A stretch of 24,855 bases of DNA from an uncultured Erysipelotrichaceae bacterium (GTDB lineage: Bacteria > Bacillota_I > Bacilli_A > RF39 > UBA660): the NCBI GenBank assembly GCA_902783215.1, contig CACZQD010000062.1, positions 1 through 24,855 on the forward strand, written 5' to 3'. Shown in pieces: positions 16,742-24,407 of the stretch (position 1 is its first letter; each line of letters begins with the position of its first letter). The position numbers and the translations under genes were made by a program. A model generated the notes under the pieces. That model had not been told where the DNA came from. It made no database searches and saw nothing but the letters and a program-made list of their open reading frames with translations.

Positions 16742-17749
16742 ATGACAAAAATAGCAATAAACGGTTTTGGAAGAATAGGAAGGTTAGCTTTTAGACAAAT
16801 GTTTGGAAGTGATATGGAAATTGTGGCTATTAATGATTTAACTAGCCCAGATATGTTGGCTCATTTACTTAAGTATGATTCTGCACAAAAAAGATATGAA
16901 GGACATGATATTAAAGCTACAGATGATTCTATAATTGTTGATGGGAAAGAGATTAAAATTTATAAGGAACCAGATCCTGTTAATCTTCCATGGAAAGAAT
17001 TAGGAATTGATGTAGTATTAGAGTGTACTGGATTTTTTACATCGAAAGAAAAAGCAAGTGCACATATAAAAGCAGGAGCTCGTAAAGTTATTATTTCTGC
17101 GCCTGCAGGTAATGATTTAAAAACAATTGTTTATGGAGTTAATGAAGAGATATTAGATGGTAGTGATGAAGTTATTTCAGCTGCATCTTGTACTACAAAT
17201 TGTTTAGCACCTATGGCCTATAATTTAAATAATTTATATGAAATTAAAAGTGGTATTATGACAACAGTACACGCTTATACAGGAGATCAAATGATCTTAG
17301 ATGGGCCACATCGCAAAGGTGATTTGAGACGTGCGAGAGCAGGAGCTATTAACATTGTTCCAAATTCAACAGGTGCGGCTAAAGCTATCGGGCTAGTTAT
17401 TCCTGAGTTAAAAGGTAAATTAATTGGTTCTGCTCAAAGGGTACCAGTTCCAACGGGATCAACTACTATTTTAATTGCTGTAGTTAAGGGTGAAAATGTT
17501 ACTGTTGAAAAAATAAATGAATATATGAAAAGTAAAGCAAATGAATCATTTGGTTACACAGAAGAGGCTTTAGTATCAACTGATATTATTGGAATTAGTT
17601 ATGGATCTTTATTTGATGCTACTCAAACAATGGTAAGTCAAATTGATGTTAATTTGTATCAGGTACAAGTAGTTGCTTGGTATGATAATGAATTTAGTTA
17701 TACCGCACAAATGGTAAGAACAGCTAAATACTTATCAAATCAAAAATAG
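16742..17749 (+). CDS. gap: glyceraldehyde-3-phosphate dehydrogenase, type I
   Basis: 335 residues, the normal length. It oxidises glyceraldehyde-3-phosphate with phosphate and NAD+ to 1,3-bisphosphoglycerate in glycolysis. The Rossmann start is [18 protein letters not shown], and the catalytic motif [12 protein letters not shown] has C150 paired with H177 in [29 protein letters not shown] and the C-terminal [14 protein letters not shown] are canonical. AINDL after the second strand (D32) suits NAD+ preference. GGAGGAGA lies upstream of the ATG. It sits between the nucleoside kinase and a DUF1292 gene with short gaps, so it looks co-transcribed. The usual neighbours (cggR, pgk, tpiA) are absent. 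Confidence 0.97.
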   Translation: MTKIAINGFGRIGRLAFRQMFGSDMEIVAINDLTSPDMLAHLLKYDSAQKRYEGHDIKATDDSIIVDGKEIKIYKEPDPVNLPWKELGIDVVLECTGFFTSKEKASAHIKAGARKVIISAPAGNDLKTIVYGVNEEILDGSDEVISAASCTTNCLAPMAYNLNNLYEIKSGIMTTVHAYTGDQMILDGPHRKGDLRRARAGAINIVPNSTGAAKAIGLVIPELKGKLIGSAQRVPVPTGSTTILIAVVKGENVTVEKINEYMKSKANESFGYTEEALVSTDIIGISYGSLFDATQTMVSQIDVNLYQVQVVAWYDNEFSYTAQMVRTAKYLSNQK

Positions 17750-17760
17750 GAGGATGATTT

Positions 17761-18021
17761 ATGGAAAAAAATGAAGAGATTTTATTTGATTATGTTGATG
17801 AAAATGGAGTATCTAAAAAAGCAGAGGTTTTAACTTTCTTTAAGTTAGATGGTAATGACAAGCAATATGCTTTATGTAGTATACCAGCTAATGATGGTAA
17901 TTATGATGTTACTGCGTTTATTGTTAATGATTTGAATGATGGAACTTTAAGTTTTGATGATATTGAATCGGATGAAGAATTCGCACAAGTAAGTGCATTA
18001 GTAAATGAAATGATGGGGTAA
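17761..18021 (+). CDS. DUF1292 (YrzB-like) family protein
   Basis: 86 residues, acidic, soluble. It shows the family pattern: an N-terminal ILFDYVDENGVSKKAEVL, then YALCSIPANDGNYDVTAFIV and DLNDGTLSFDDIESDEEFAQVSALVNEMM. DUF1292 proteins are widespread in Bacillota, often near yrrK and the Holliday junction resolvase in Bacilli; no molecular function is known to me. Here it follows gap by 11 bases behind AGGAGGATGA and precedes the next gene by 3 bases. Its position in this unit differs from the common context, so the link to its neighbours may be incidental. Confidence 0.85.
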   Translation: MEKNEEILFDYVDENGVSKKAEVLTFFKLDGNDKQYALCSIPANDGNYDVTAFIVNDLNDGTLSFDDIESDEEFAQVSALVNEMMG

Positions 18022-18024
18022 ATT

Positions 18025-18939
18025 ATGAGTGAAGAGATTACAAAACTTAGTGATTCAGTCCAAGCATTAAATGAATCATTTGGAAAAATTAGTAATGATG
18101 ATGTCAATGATATATTAAATAAAATAGGTAAGTCTGTAGAACAGTTAAAAAAAATTAATAATCAGTTAAAGACAGCTCAAAAAGAAGAACAGCAGACAAA
18201 AGAAATAGCTAAAAAGGGGAAAAAGTTTAAAAGAATAAGAATAGTTACTAAAAGAAAAATTAGAAAAATTAAGAGAGTTTCTAAAGCCAAACTTGAAAAT
18301 TTTAAACAAAGATTAAAAATGTTGGCTAGTACTAAATCATTTAGATCGATTCTTTTAAGTGCTGAAAAAGTGGGACTAGTTGTGGAAAATAAAGCTTTAG
18401 AAGGAATTAGCAATGCAAAAGATACTGCATTAGATGCAAAAGATCGTATTAAAGATATAGGTTTAACTGCTTCTACTTATGTTGGAGCAGGTGCACTTTA
18501 TGCTAAAGATGCAATTAAAGATAAAGTTGAACTTGCTAAAACTGGTGTTGGTGTAGCAGCGCTCAATGTACAAGAAAAAGTAGTTGATAAAAAGAATAAA
18601 CTAAAAAATAAAGTTGATATTTTTAAAGAAAATTTAGTTGATAAATATTTTGATTCTAAATATCGAATTAGAACAAAACTATCCGATACAAAAAGACATA
18701 TTGTCAGAAAAACTGATGCTGAAATTGCTTTCTTTAAGGAGGATGTTAAAAACTTCTTTAACAGAGCAAAAGAAACAGTAAAAGATAAATATGATCAGAT
18801 AGCTAATGTGGACGATGAAACATTACGTCGTAAAAGGCAGGAAATTGAGATGCTTAAACAACATAGATCTGAGTTAGCTAGACAAATCTTAAATGGAAAC
18901 GATGGCTTTGAACCAGAAAGCTTAGGTAGGGCTAGATAG
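18025..18939 (+). CDS. highly basic, coiled-coil/amphipathic-helix protein of unknown function
   Basis: 304 residues, not recognised. No signal peptide or transmembrane helix. Regions: a helical N-terminal part with heptad-like spacing (1-60, IGKSVEQLKKINNQLKTAQK); an extremely basic segment (about 62-92, KKFKRIRIVTKRKIRKIKRV); a long stretch of imperfect 11-residue amphipathic repeats (about 120-235, with AKDTALDAKDRIKD, YAKDAIKDKVELAK and KKNKLKNKVDIFKENL); and a Glu/Lys/Arg C-terminal helix (RRKRQEIEMLKQHRSELARQI). The repeats recall apolipoprotein, phasin or LEA proteins, which bind lipid or membrane surfaces as unfolded-to-helix segments; this is an analogy from pattern only. A nucleic-acid or membrane-phosphate contact for the basic patch is inference. 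The gene sits 3 bases after the DUF1292 stop and 3 bases before the hydrolase start, so it is translated within one unit. Confidence 0.85.
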   Translation: MSEEITKLSDSVQALNESFGKISNDDVNDILNKIGKSVEQLKKINNQLKTAQKEEQQTKEIAKKGKKFKRIRIVTKRKIRKIKRVSKAKLENFKQRLKMLASTKSFRSILLSAEKVGLVVENKALEGISNAKDTALDAKDRIKDIGLTASTYVGAGALYAKDAIKDKVELAKTGVGVAALNVQEKVVDKKNKLKNKVDIFKENLVDKYFDSKYRIRTKLSDTKRHIVRKTDAEIAFFKEDVKNFFNRAKETVKDKYDQIANVDDETLRRKRQEIEMLKQHRSELARQILNGNDGFEPESLGRAR

Positions 18940-18942
18940 TAG

Positions 18943-19656
18943 ATGTTATTTAGAAAAGCAATATTGATAATTCATGGATTTGCTGGTGGCACTTTTGATG
19001 AAGAACCATTAGCTAGATTTCTTGAATTAAACAATAATTTTGATGTTTTTATGTTTACTTTGCCTGGACATGAATCAGTTAATCGTATTAAGAATAAATA
19101 TACTGATTGGATTGATGAGTCAGAGAAACAATTGGAATTTTTAATTGACAATGGTTATAAGTCAATTTATGTAGTAGGTCATAGTATGGGTGGTGTTATT
19201 GCTACATATTTAGCTACCAAGTATAAGGAAATAAAAAAGCTAGTTTTGGTCGCTCCAGCATTTAAATATTTTTATGATAAAGATGATAAATTAATTAGTG
19301 TGATAAAAAAAGGGAATTTATTAGCTAAAGATTATGGATATGGTACAATTGCTGGCCGTATGATTAAAGCTTCTTTATCTTCTGTAAAGGAATTTATGAC
19401 ATTGGTAAGGGAATATAATAATACTCCAAAGCAAGTATTTATACCTACATTAATTATTCAGGGATTAAATGATAATGTTGTTCCTAAATCGAGTGGTAAA
19501 TATGTTTATGATAATTTAATGGGTATGAAGTGTTTAGTATATGTGAGTGGCTGTACTCACGATGTATTTAAAGGACCTAAAACAGATCAAATAAATAATA
19601 TAATTAGTGATTTTTTAAAACATAATTTGTTAGAGAATAAGGTTATTGAAATATAA
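18943..19656 (+). CDS. alpha/beta hydrolase (carboxylesterase/monoacylglycerol lipase-like)
   Basis: 237 residues, the size of Est30-type carboxylesterases. The oxyanion-hole motif LIIHGFAGG (8-16) is followed by the nucleophile elbow GHSMGG with S81. The likely acid is the Asp in IIQGLNDNVVP and the likely histidine that in GCTHDVF near the C-terminus, completing Ser-Asp-His. No signal peptide, so it is probably cytoplasmic. Substrates of this family are short- to medium-chain esters and monoglycerides; which applies here cannot be told. It is the last gene of the unit, ends before a terminator, and follows the amphipathic-helix gene by 3 bases. A lipid-related pairing with that neighbour is possible but unproven. 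Confidence 0.88.
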   Translation: MLFRKAILIIHGFAGGTFDEEPLARFLELNNNFDVFMFTLPGHESVNRIKNKYTDWIDESEKQLEFLIDNGYKSIYVVGHSMGGVIATYLATKYKEIKKLVLVAPAFKYFYDKDDKLISVIKKGNLLAKDYGYGTIAGRMIKASLSSVKEFMTLVREYNNTPKQVFIPTLIIQGLNDNVVPKSSGKYVYDNLMGMKCLVYVSGCTHDVFKGPKTDQINNIISDFLKHNLLENKVIEI

Positions 19657-19658
19657 TT

Positions 19659-19686
19659 AAAAGGTATATTATTATATCTTTTTTTT
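19659..19686 (+). terminator. intrinsic terminator ending the kinase-gap-hydrolase unit
   Basis: A 10-bp stem, AAAAGGTATA with TATATCTTTT (one G-T pair), a 4-base loop (TTAT) and a T-run to 19686. Confidence 0.75.
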
Positions 19687-19694
19687 CTATATTG

Positions 19695-19703
19695 TGTTAA
19701 AAT
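19695..19703 (+). promoter_or_regulatory. extended -10 promoter for the queA-miaA unit
   Basis: TGTTAAAAT, an extended -10 with one mismatch to TATAAT, 9 bases after the terminator and 17 before the queA start. No clear -35. No preQ1 riboswitch fits in this short leader. Confidence 0.45.
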
Positions 19704-19720
19704 AACGGTAGGTGATTTTT

Positions 19721-20749
19721 ATGAGAACTGATGATTTTAATTATAATTTACCGGAGCGTTTAATTGCTCAGAGACCATTAGAAAAAAGGGATAATTCTAA
19801 ACTTTTAGTATTAGATAAAAAAACAGGGAATATTGAGCACACTTATTTTTCAAATATTATTGATTATTTAGATGAAAATGATGTATTAGTTTTGAATGAT
19901 ACTAAAGTTATTCCAGCACGTATTGTTGGAGTAAAAGAGGAAACTGGTGCGGTAATTGAATTGTTACTTTTAAAAGAAAACAGTAGTTCTAAAGATGTCT
20001 GGGAGTGTTTGGCTAAACCTGCTAAACGAATTAAAGTCGGTAGTATAGTTAAATTTAGTGATAAGTTAGAAGCTGAATGTGTGGAAGTTAAAGATGAAGG
20101 TATTAGAGTATTTAAATTAAATTACCAAGGTATTTTATATGAAATATTGGATGAACTAGGAGAAATGCCATTACCTCCATATATTCATGAAAAATTAAAA
20201 GATAAAGATCGTTATCAAACGGTATATGCTAAAAATAGTGGAAGTGCCGCTGCACCTACAGCTGGGTTACATTTTACTAAAGAGTTAATGAAAAAAATTC
20301 AAGATAAGAATATTAAAATTGTTTATATAACTTTGCACGTTGGTTTAGGAACATTTAGACCTGTTAATGTAAGTGATGTAACTAAACATAAAATGCATAG
20401 TGAATTTTATGGCATGGATAGTGAAAGTGCGAAGATATTAAATGATGCTAAAAAATGTGGTAAAAGAATTATTAGTGTTGGGACAACAACAACAAGAACT
20501 TTAGAAACTATTTATGGATTATATAATGAATTTAGAGCATGCAGTGGATGGACAGATATATTTATTTATCCAGGTTACGAATTTAAAGCTATAGATGCAT
20601 TAATTACTAATTTTCATTTACCAAAATCAACTCTTGTTATGTTAGTTAGTGCTTTTGCATCAAAAGAGTATATTATGAAGGCATATCAGGATGCTATCGA
20701 TCATGAATATCGTTTCTTCTCCTTTGGAGATAGTATGTTTATAAAGTAG
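19721..20749 (+). CDS. queA: S-adenosylmethionine:tRNA ribosyltransferase-isomerase
   Basis: 342 residues from the ATG at 19721, which has TAGGTGAT upstream; an in-frame ATG at 19712 overlaps that site. QueA transfers and isomerises the ribosyl part of S-adenosylmethionine onto preQ1 in tRNA anticodons (GUN), giving epoxyqueuosine. Family motifs are [31 protein letters not shown], the long conserved [32 protein letters not shown] and [16 protein letters not shown]. Length is normal. It heads a closely packed set with a metallopeptidase, miaA and an SGNH hydrolase, so two tRNA anticodon-loop modification genes share one apparent transcript. No tgt or ruvB is adjacent in the window, though these are its usual partners. 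Confidence 0.96.
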   Translation: MRTDDFNYNLPERLIAQRPLEKRDNSKLLVLDKKTGNIEHTYFSNIIDYLDENDVLVLNDTKVIPARIVGVKEETGAVIELLLLKENSSSKDVWECLAKPAKRIKVGSIVKFSDKLEAECVEVKDEGIRVFKLNYQGILYEILDELGEMPLPPYIHEKLKDKDRYQTVYAKNSGSAAAPTAGLHFTKELMKKIQDKNIKIVYITLHVGLGTFRPVNVSDVTKHKMHSEFYGMDSESAKILNDAKKCGKRIISVGTTTTRTLETIYGLYNEFRACSGWTDIFIYPGYEFKAIDALITNFHLPKSTLVMLVSAFASKEYIMKAYQDAIDHEYRFFSFGDSMFIK

Positions 20750-20755
20750 GTTTTT

Positions 20756-21796
20756 ATGAGTAATGATGAATTTAAATTATTAAATAATTATCTAAATAGA
20801 GTATTTATTTTGCTTTCTAGAAATGATCAATTTTTAATTAATAATATTGATTTATTAGATTTCTTTTGCCAAGAATTATCTAATGCTTTATCTGATATTG
20901 ATATAAATTTTAAAAGTAATGAAAATAAAATAACATATTTAGATGTTATAAATATATCTGCTGAAGTAATTGCATCAATAGATTCTAAATATTTAAAGAC
21001 ATTTTATAAATTAATTAGTGATGGTACAATTGATTTTAGTTATAATAACGAATATAATTATTCACATATTTCTTTATTAAATAATCAAAATACTAAACTA
21101 ATAAATATTAATCGTAATTTTAATTATAGTGATGTTGTAGCTTTAGTACATGAGTTTTTTCACTATACTAATTTAAAATCTAATAGTTCATTAAATCAAT
21201 ATATCTTAACAGAGTTTATATCTATTTATTTTGAAACATATACTATCAATTATTTGAAACAAAAAAATATTCCATATAGTGAGATAGTACCAAATGATCG
21301 TATTGGTGATTTAATTGATTGTATTAATTCTTATCAGAGTTATTCACCTATTCTATTAGGATATGAAAAATTTGGTAATATTAATTTAGATACTTTAAAA
21401 AAATTAAATAAATATTTTTTTGAGTATACTAAAGAAGAATTTGATGAAGACTGTTATGACTTATTAGGACATTTCTATACTCAAGAAGAACACTATTATA
21501 ATCAGTTAAGTGTTGGATTTGAAAAAGATCAAGATGAATTTGATTACTGTATATCTCAAGTTATGATTGATAATTATCGATATTTATTAGGAACAGTATT
21601 ATCCTTTTATTGTTTAACAGAATGTGATATAAAAACAATTGTAGATTTAAATGATAATATAAATGATAAATACGAAGATATGGATATACTGGATATATTT
21701 AAAATGTTAAATGTTAAAAATAATAAAGATATGATTAAAAAATCAATATCTAATATGTTAAAATTTATTAAAGAAAATAATAAAAAAATAAGGTGA
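20756..21796 (+). CDS. HExxH zinc metallopeptidase, probably M3-like
   Basis: 346 residues, no signal peptide or clear transmembrane helix. The zinc-binding motif is H132-E133-F-F-H136 (ALVHEFFHYTN), with a likely third ligand E153 in ILTEFISIYFE. This gluzincin arrangement, about 20 residues after the HExxH glutamate, resembles the catalytic core of M3 oligopeptidases (PepF/thimet-like), in which the helical N-terminal half builds a narrow channel. The protein is much shorter than full M3 enzymes (about 560-700), so it is a compact or divergent relative; I am confident of the motif, less of the family. Cytoplasmic peptide trimming is the likely role. Very Asn/Tyr-rich. The stop is the only TGA among the genes here, and miaA follows after 3 bases in the same frame. 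Confidence 0.75.
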   Translation: MSNDEFKLLNNYLNRVFILLSRNDQFLINNIDLLDFFCQELSNALSDIDINFKSNENKITYLDVINISAEVIASIDSKYLKTFYKLISDGTIDFSYNNEYNYSHISLLNNQNTKLININRNFNYSDVVALVHEFFHYTNLKSNSSLNQYILTEFISIYFETYTINYLKQKNIPYSEIVPNDRIGDLIDCINSYQSYSPILLGYEKFGNINLDTLKKLNKYFFEYTKEEFDEDCYDLLGHFYTQEEHYYNQLSVGFEKDQDEFDYCISQVMIDNYRYLLGTVLSFYCLTECDIKTIVDLNDNINDKYEDMDILDIFKMLNVKNNKDMIKKSISNMLKFIKENNKKIR

Positions 21797-21799
21797 TTT

Positions 21800-22681
21800 A
21801 TGATAATAGTAATAACTGGACCTACTGGAGTAGGGAAAACAAAAATGAGTGTGGAAGTAGCTAAGAAAATAAATGGTGAAATTATTAATGCAGATAGTAC
21901 TCAAATATTTAAAGGACTAGATATTGCAACTGCTAAAGTTACTAAAGAAGAAATGGATGGAATAGATCATCATTTAATAGATATTAAGAATATTGATGAA
22001 GATTATACAGTTTATAATTATCAAAAAGATTGTAGAAATACTATAGATGATATAAAAAAAAGAGGTAAAATACCTATTATAGTTGGTGGTACAGGATTAT
22101 ATATTAAAGCAGCTTTATATGATTATCAGTTTGTTGGTGATAGTAATGAACAATATCAAGATAAGACAAATCAAGAGCTATATGATATGTTATTAAAAAT
22201 AGATCCAGGCACCAATATACATATTAATAATCGTAAAAGAATGGTACGTGCTATTAATTATTTTAATGATACTAATCAAGAATATAGTAAAAAAGAAAAA
22301 ACTGATAAATTAATATATGATGATGTATTATTTATTGGTCTTACAACTGATAGACAAAAGTTATACAGTATTATAAATAATCGTGTTGATAAAATGTTAG
22401 AGGAAGGGTTAGAGAAGGAAGCAAAAAAAATATATGATACTAAAATAAGAACTAAAGCAGTAATGACACCTATAGGTTATAAAGAATTATTTGAATATTT
22501 TGATGGCGTAAAGACAAAAGAAGAACAAATTAAACTTATTAAGCAAAGAAGTAGAAGGTATGCTAAAAGACAATATACTTGGTTTAATAATAAGATGAAT
22601 ATCAAATGGTTTGATGTTGATTATGATGATTTTAATAATACTATTAATGATGTTTTAAACTATATTAAAGAGGTGAGATAA
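21800..22681 (+). CDS. miaA: tRNA dimethylallyltransferase
   Basis: 293 residues. MiaA adds a dimethylallyl group to N6 of A37 in tRNAs reading UNN codons (i6A), which stabilises codon pairing and matters especially in an AT-rich genome. P-loop GPTGVGKT (7-14), NADSTQIFKGLDIATAK (the conserved DS.Q..GLDI.TAK segment), IVGGTGLYIKA and the C-terminal RSRRYAKRQYTWF are all present. Length is slightly below the usual 300-315. The AGGTGAT ribosome binding site overlaps the TGA stop of the upstream peptidase gene. The SGNH hydrolase gene begins on the last base of its stop (TAATG), pointing to translational coupling. Confidence 0.96.
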   Translation: MIIVITGPTGVGKTKMSVEVAKKINGEIINADSTQIFKGLDIATAKVTKEEMDGIDHHLIDIKNIDEDYTVYNYQKDCRNTIDDIKKRGKIPIIVGGTGLYIKAALYDYQFVGDSNEQYQDKTNQELYDMLLKIDPGTNIHINNRKRMVRAINYFNDTNQEYSKKEKTDKLIYDDVLFIGLTTDRQKLYSIINNRVDKMLEEGLEKEAKKIYDTKIRTKAVMTPIGYKELFEYFDGVKTKEEQIKLIKQRSRRYAKRQYTWFNNKMNIKWFDVDYDDFNNTINDVLNYIKEVR

Positions 22682-23814
22682 TGGATAATTTTTCAATTAA
22701 AAATCAAAGTCCTTATAATAAAAAAATTATAAGCATTGAGAAAGAATTATATGATTTAAATGAAGAATTAGCTCATACTTTATCATTAGATAAAAAGACT
22801 AATTTATTAATGACTAGTTTAGGTAATTCTATAGCTACAGGTTATAGCATGAAAGATATGATTAAACCATTATTAATGCGTAACGAAGATCTACCATCAA
22901 TATTAAGAATGTATAATATAAGTACAGAACTACATTCATATGCAAGAGCTCAAAACAATAATGATGATCGTATCTTTGAATGGATTAATTCAAATATTAA
23001 AGAGTCTGAAATAAATAAACAAGTGCATATGGATTTTGGATCGGAATCAACATCTATGCAAACAAAAGAATTCACACAGGAAGATTTAGATAAGTATTAT
23101 CCTATTGATTTAAAGAAAGATATAGGCGTAAAAGATGTAATTAAGTACAATCAAGAGGATACAGCTAATATTATTGTTTATAATGGTTATACGGGATCAT
23201 TTTTGGATAATATAACACGTAAAGGTAAACATTATAATTTATATGGATTTAAACGTGATTTAATTAGTTTAGAAGCAGTATTAAAACAAATATATCATAC
23301 TAATCCAAATACTCAAGTTTACGTATGTGGAGTACCAAATCTACTTAAAATAGATTTAACTGATCTAGTTAATAAAAATCTAAAGAAAGTGTGTAAATTA
23401 TACCCAAATGTTACGTATGTCAGTAGCGCACCAGGTAATTTAATATATAATATAGAAGGTCATATAACAATAGATCCTCATCATTCGATGTTTGAATATT
23501 TACTTTTAAATAAAAATATTATATCTGCAATAAAAAATAATTATTTTAAAAATAAAATGTTTATTGAATTTGATCAGCTATTAAGAAAATATAGTAAAAT
23601 AGGAGAGTTTCAAAATCATGATATTCGAAATGATAAAGTAGTTATTGATGCAATAGTTACTAATTTATTTAATAAATATCATCAATATATTACAAAAAAG
23701 GATTTAAAAGAACTAGTAAACTTTTTTAAAGAAAAATATCCACATGATTATTATTATACAAATAAAAAAGCTACATTAGACGCTTTAAAAAGAGAAACAA
23801 AAAACAAAAGCTAA
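22681..23814 (+). CDS. SGNH/GDSL-like hydrolase, divergent
   Basis: 377 residues, no signal peptide. The core around LLMTSLGNSIATGYS places S50 in a GNS version of the block I GDS motif. VCGVPN (215-220) could supply block III asparagine, and TIDPHHS places D265 and H268 as a DxxH block V pair. These three elements in order and spacing suggest an SGNH esterase/acyltransferase. GNS in place of GDS makes it a divergent member, and substrate is unknown. A helical insert (about 55-160) separates block I from the next strand, NIIVYNGYTGSF. It starts on the last base of the miaA stop (TAATG) with GAGGTGAG just upstream, so it is translationally coupled to miaA. A hairpin terminator follows. Known SGNH roles such as cell-wall or lipid deacylation are possible only by analogy. 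Confidence 0.72.
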   Translation: MDNFSIKNQSPYNKKIISIEKELYDLNEELAHTLSLDKKTNLLMTSLGNSIATGYSMKDMIKPLLMRNEDLPSILRMYNISTELHSYARAQNNNDDRIFEWINSNIKESEINKQVHMDFGSESTSMQTKEFTQEDLDKYYPIDLKKDIGVKDVIKYNQEDTANIIVYNGYTGSFLDNITRKGKHYNLYGFKRDLISLEAVLKQIYHTNPNTQVYVCGVPNLLKIDLTDLVNKNLKKVCKLYPNVTYVSSAPGNLIYNIEGHITIDPHHSMFEYLLLNKNIISAIKNNYFKNKMFIEFDQLLRKYSKIGEFQNHDIRNDKVVIDAIVTNLFNKYHQYITKKDLKELVNFFKEKYPHDYYYTNKKATLDALKRETKNKS

Positions 23815-23818
23815 ATTA

Positions 23819-23851
23819 AAAATAGGTCTTATTATATTTAAGACCTATTTT
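23819..23851. terminator. bidirectional hairpin between convergent genes
   Basis: A perfect 13-bp stem, AAAATAGGTCTTA with TAAGACCTATTTT, and a 7-base loop. The minus-strand reading is followed by five T, the plus-strand reading ends in TTTT. It lies between the SGNH hydrolase gene and the convergent toxin gene, whose TAA stop touches the right arm. Confidence 0.72.
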
Positions 23852-24138
23852 AAAATATTTCACTATGACTTCCTGTATTGATTAATAAGAGTAACAATTT
23901 ATCATCGATATATTGATATACTAATAACCAATCTGGTTTAATATGACATTCAAAACAATCTTTATAATATTTATTGTCAATTAATTTGTGGTTGCGGTAT
24001 TTAGGATCCAATTCTTCTTTAATTGATAATTTGTCAATTATATCCAATAATTCATCGAGATCTTTATTTTGCTTTTTTATTTTTTTTATGATTATTAAAT
24101 TTAGTAGAAAAAACTACATTGTATTTATAGTTAATCAT
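23850..24138 (-). pseudogene. YafQ/RelE-family toxin mRNA interferase, frameshifted in an A8 run
   Basis: The C-terminal frame encodes LDELLDIIDKL, LDPKYRNHKL, CHIKPDWLLVY and TGSHSEIF, matching YafQ toxins, ribosome-dependent endoribonucleases. Read from the ATG at 24138 in its own frame, the N-terminus gives MINYKYNVVFSTKFNNHKK, also YafQ-like, then meets a stop. The two frames join if one base is removed from the A8 run (T8 at 24080-24087 on the plus strand). The restored product is 95 residues, a normal YafQ length, with H50, H65, D69, W70, H91 and F95 in the positions of the known catalytic set. The span of 289 bases is exactly 96 codons plus one. The ATG overlaps the antitoxin stop by 8 bases, the usual TA coupling. 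The gene is broken as read; sequencing error, decay or slippage could all explain it. Confidence 0.75.
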
Positions 24139-24328
24139 CAGATAATAACGCTTTTTTTAAATCTTCTCTGTTACTATATCTTGGGTATTTTTTAGGATTG
24201 TTAATCATTTCATTTACTTCTGATAATGCTTCTAATAAAACTTTACTGGGTTTAGGATTAATTACTTCAAATGGAATACCATCTCTTTTGACAACTTGTA
24301 CTAAAGCCATATTAATAAATGTATTCAT
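24131..24328 (-). CDS. RelB/DinJ-family antitoxin, apparently lacking its N-terminal part
   Basis: 65 residues from the ATG at 24328: MNTFINMALVQVVKRDGIPFEV, then a helical, acidic C-terminus ending KKALLSDD. In intact RelB/DinJ antitoxins the segment before INMFL.QVV..GGIPFE is a further 20-25 residues forming the ribbon-helix-helix DNA-binding strand and first helix. Here that part is missing: the start lacks any ribosome binding site, and the frame upstream closes at a TGA near 24365. LVLN just before the ATG still fits the family (LGLNM.T), so homology extends upstream of this start codon and the ATG is probably not original. The toxin gene overlaps its end, as in working TA operons. I infer loss of DNA binding and autoregulation; the C-terminal toxin-binding half is intact. 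Confidence 0.65.
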   Translation of the reverse strand: MNTFINMALVQVVKRDGIPFEVINPKPSKVLLEALSEVNEMINNPKKYPRYSNREDLKKALLSDD

Positions 24329-24375
24329 ATTTAGGACTAAATAATAAAATGTTTGCGAAAAATATCAAAACCCTC

Positions 24376-24407
24376 TTGACACATGGGGGGGGGGTAGATG
24401 ATATAAT
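24376..24407 (+). promoter_or_regulatory. promoter with a ten-G tract in the spacer, probably phase-variable
   Basis: TTGACA (24376-24381), a perfect -35, and TATAAT (24402-24407), a perfect -10 with a TGA extension, lie 20 bases apart. Ten consecutive G (24385-24394) occupy the spacer. With three fewer G the spacing would be the optimal 17. This matches known phase-variable promoters, such as meningococcal porA, where slipped-strand changes in a G tract tune transcription. It drives the TasA-like gene at 24478. Confidence 0.7.
24385..24394 (+). repeat. G10 homopolymer
   Basis: Ten consecutive G inside an AT-rich intergenic region. No other G or C run in the window comes near this length; the next I noticed is five G. 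It is a mononucleotide repeat liable to slipped-strand length changes. Confidence 0.95.

Noticed and set aside
19687..19720. preQ1 riboswitch before queA
   Set aside because: Only about 34 bases lie between terminator and start, with an extended -10 inside them; no aptamer fits.
20756..22681. Mycoplasma-type code with TGA as tryptophan
   Set aside because: All tryptophans are TGG and no in-frame TGA occurs inside any conserved gene; the single TGA ends the peptidase just before a well-placed miaA start.
23974..24195. Plus-strand 73-residue frame opposite the toxin-antitoxin pair
   Set aside because: Antisense shadow of the YafQ/RelB homology; no ribosome binding site and no recognisable features.
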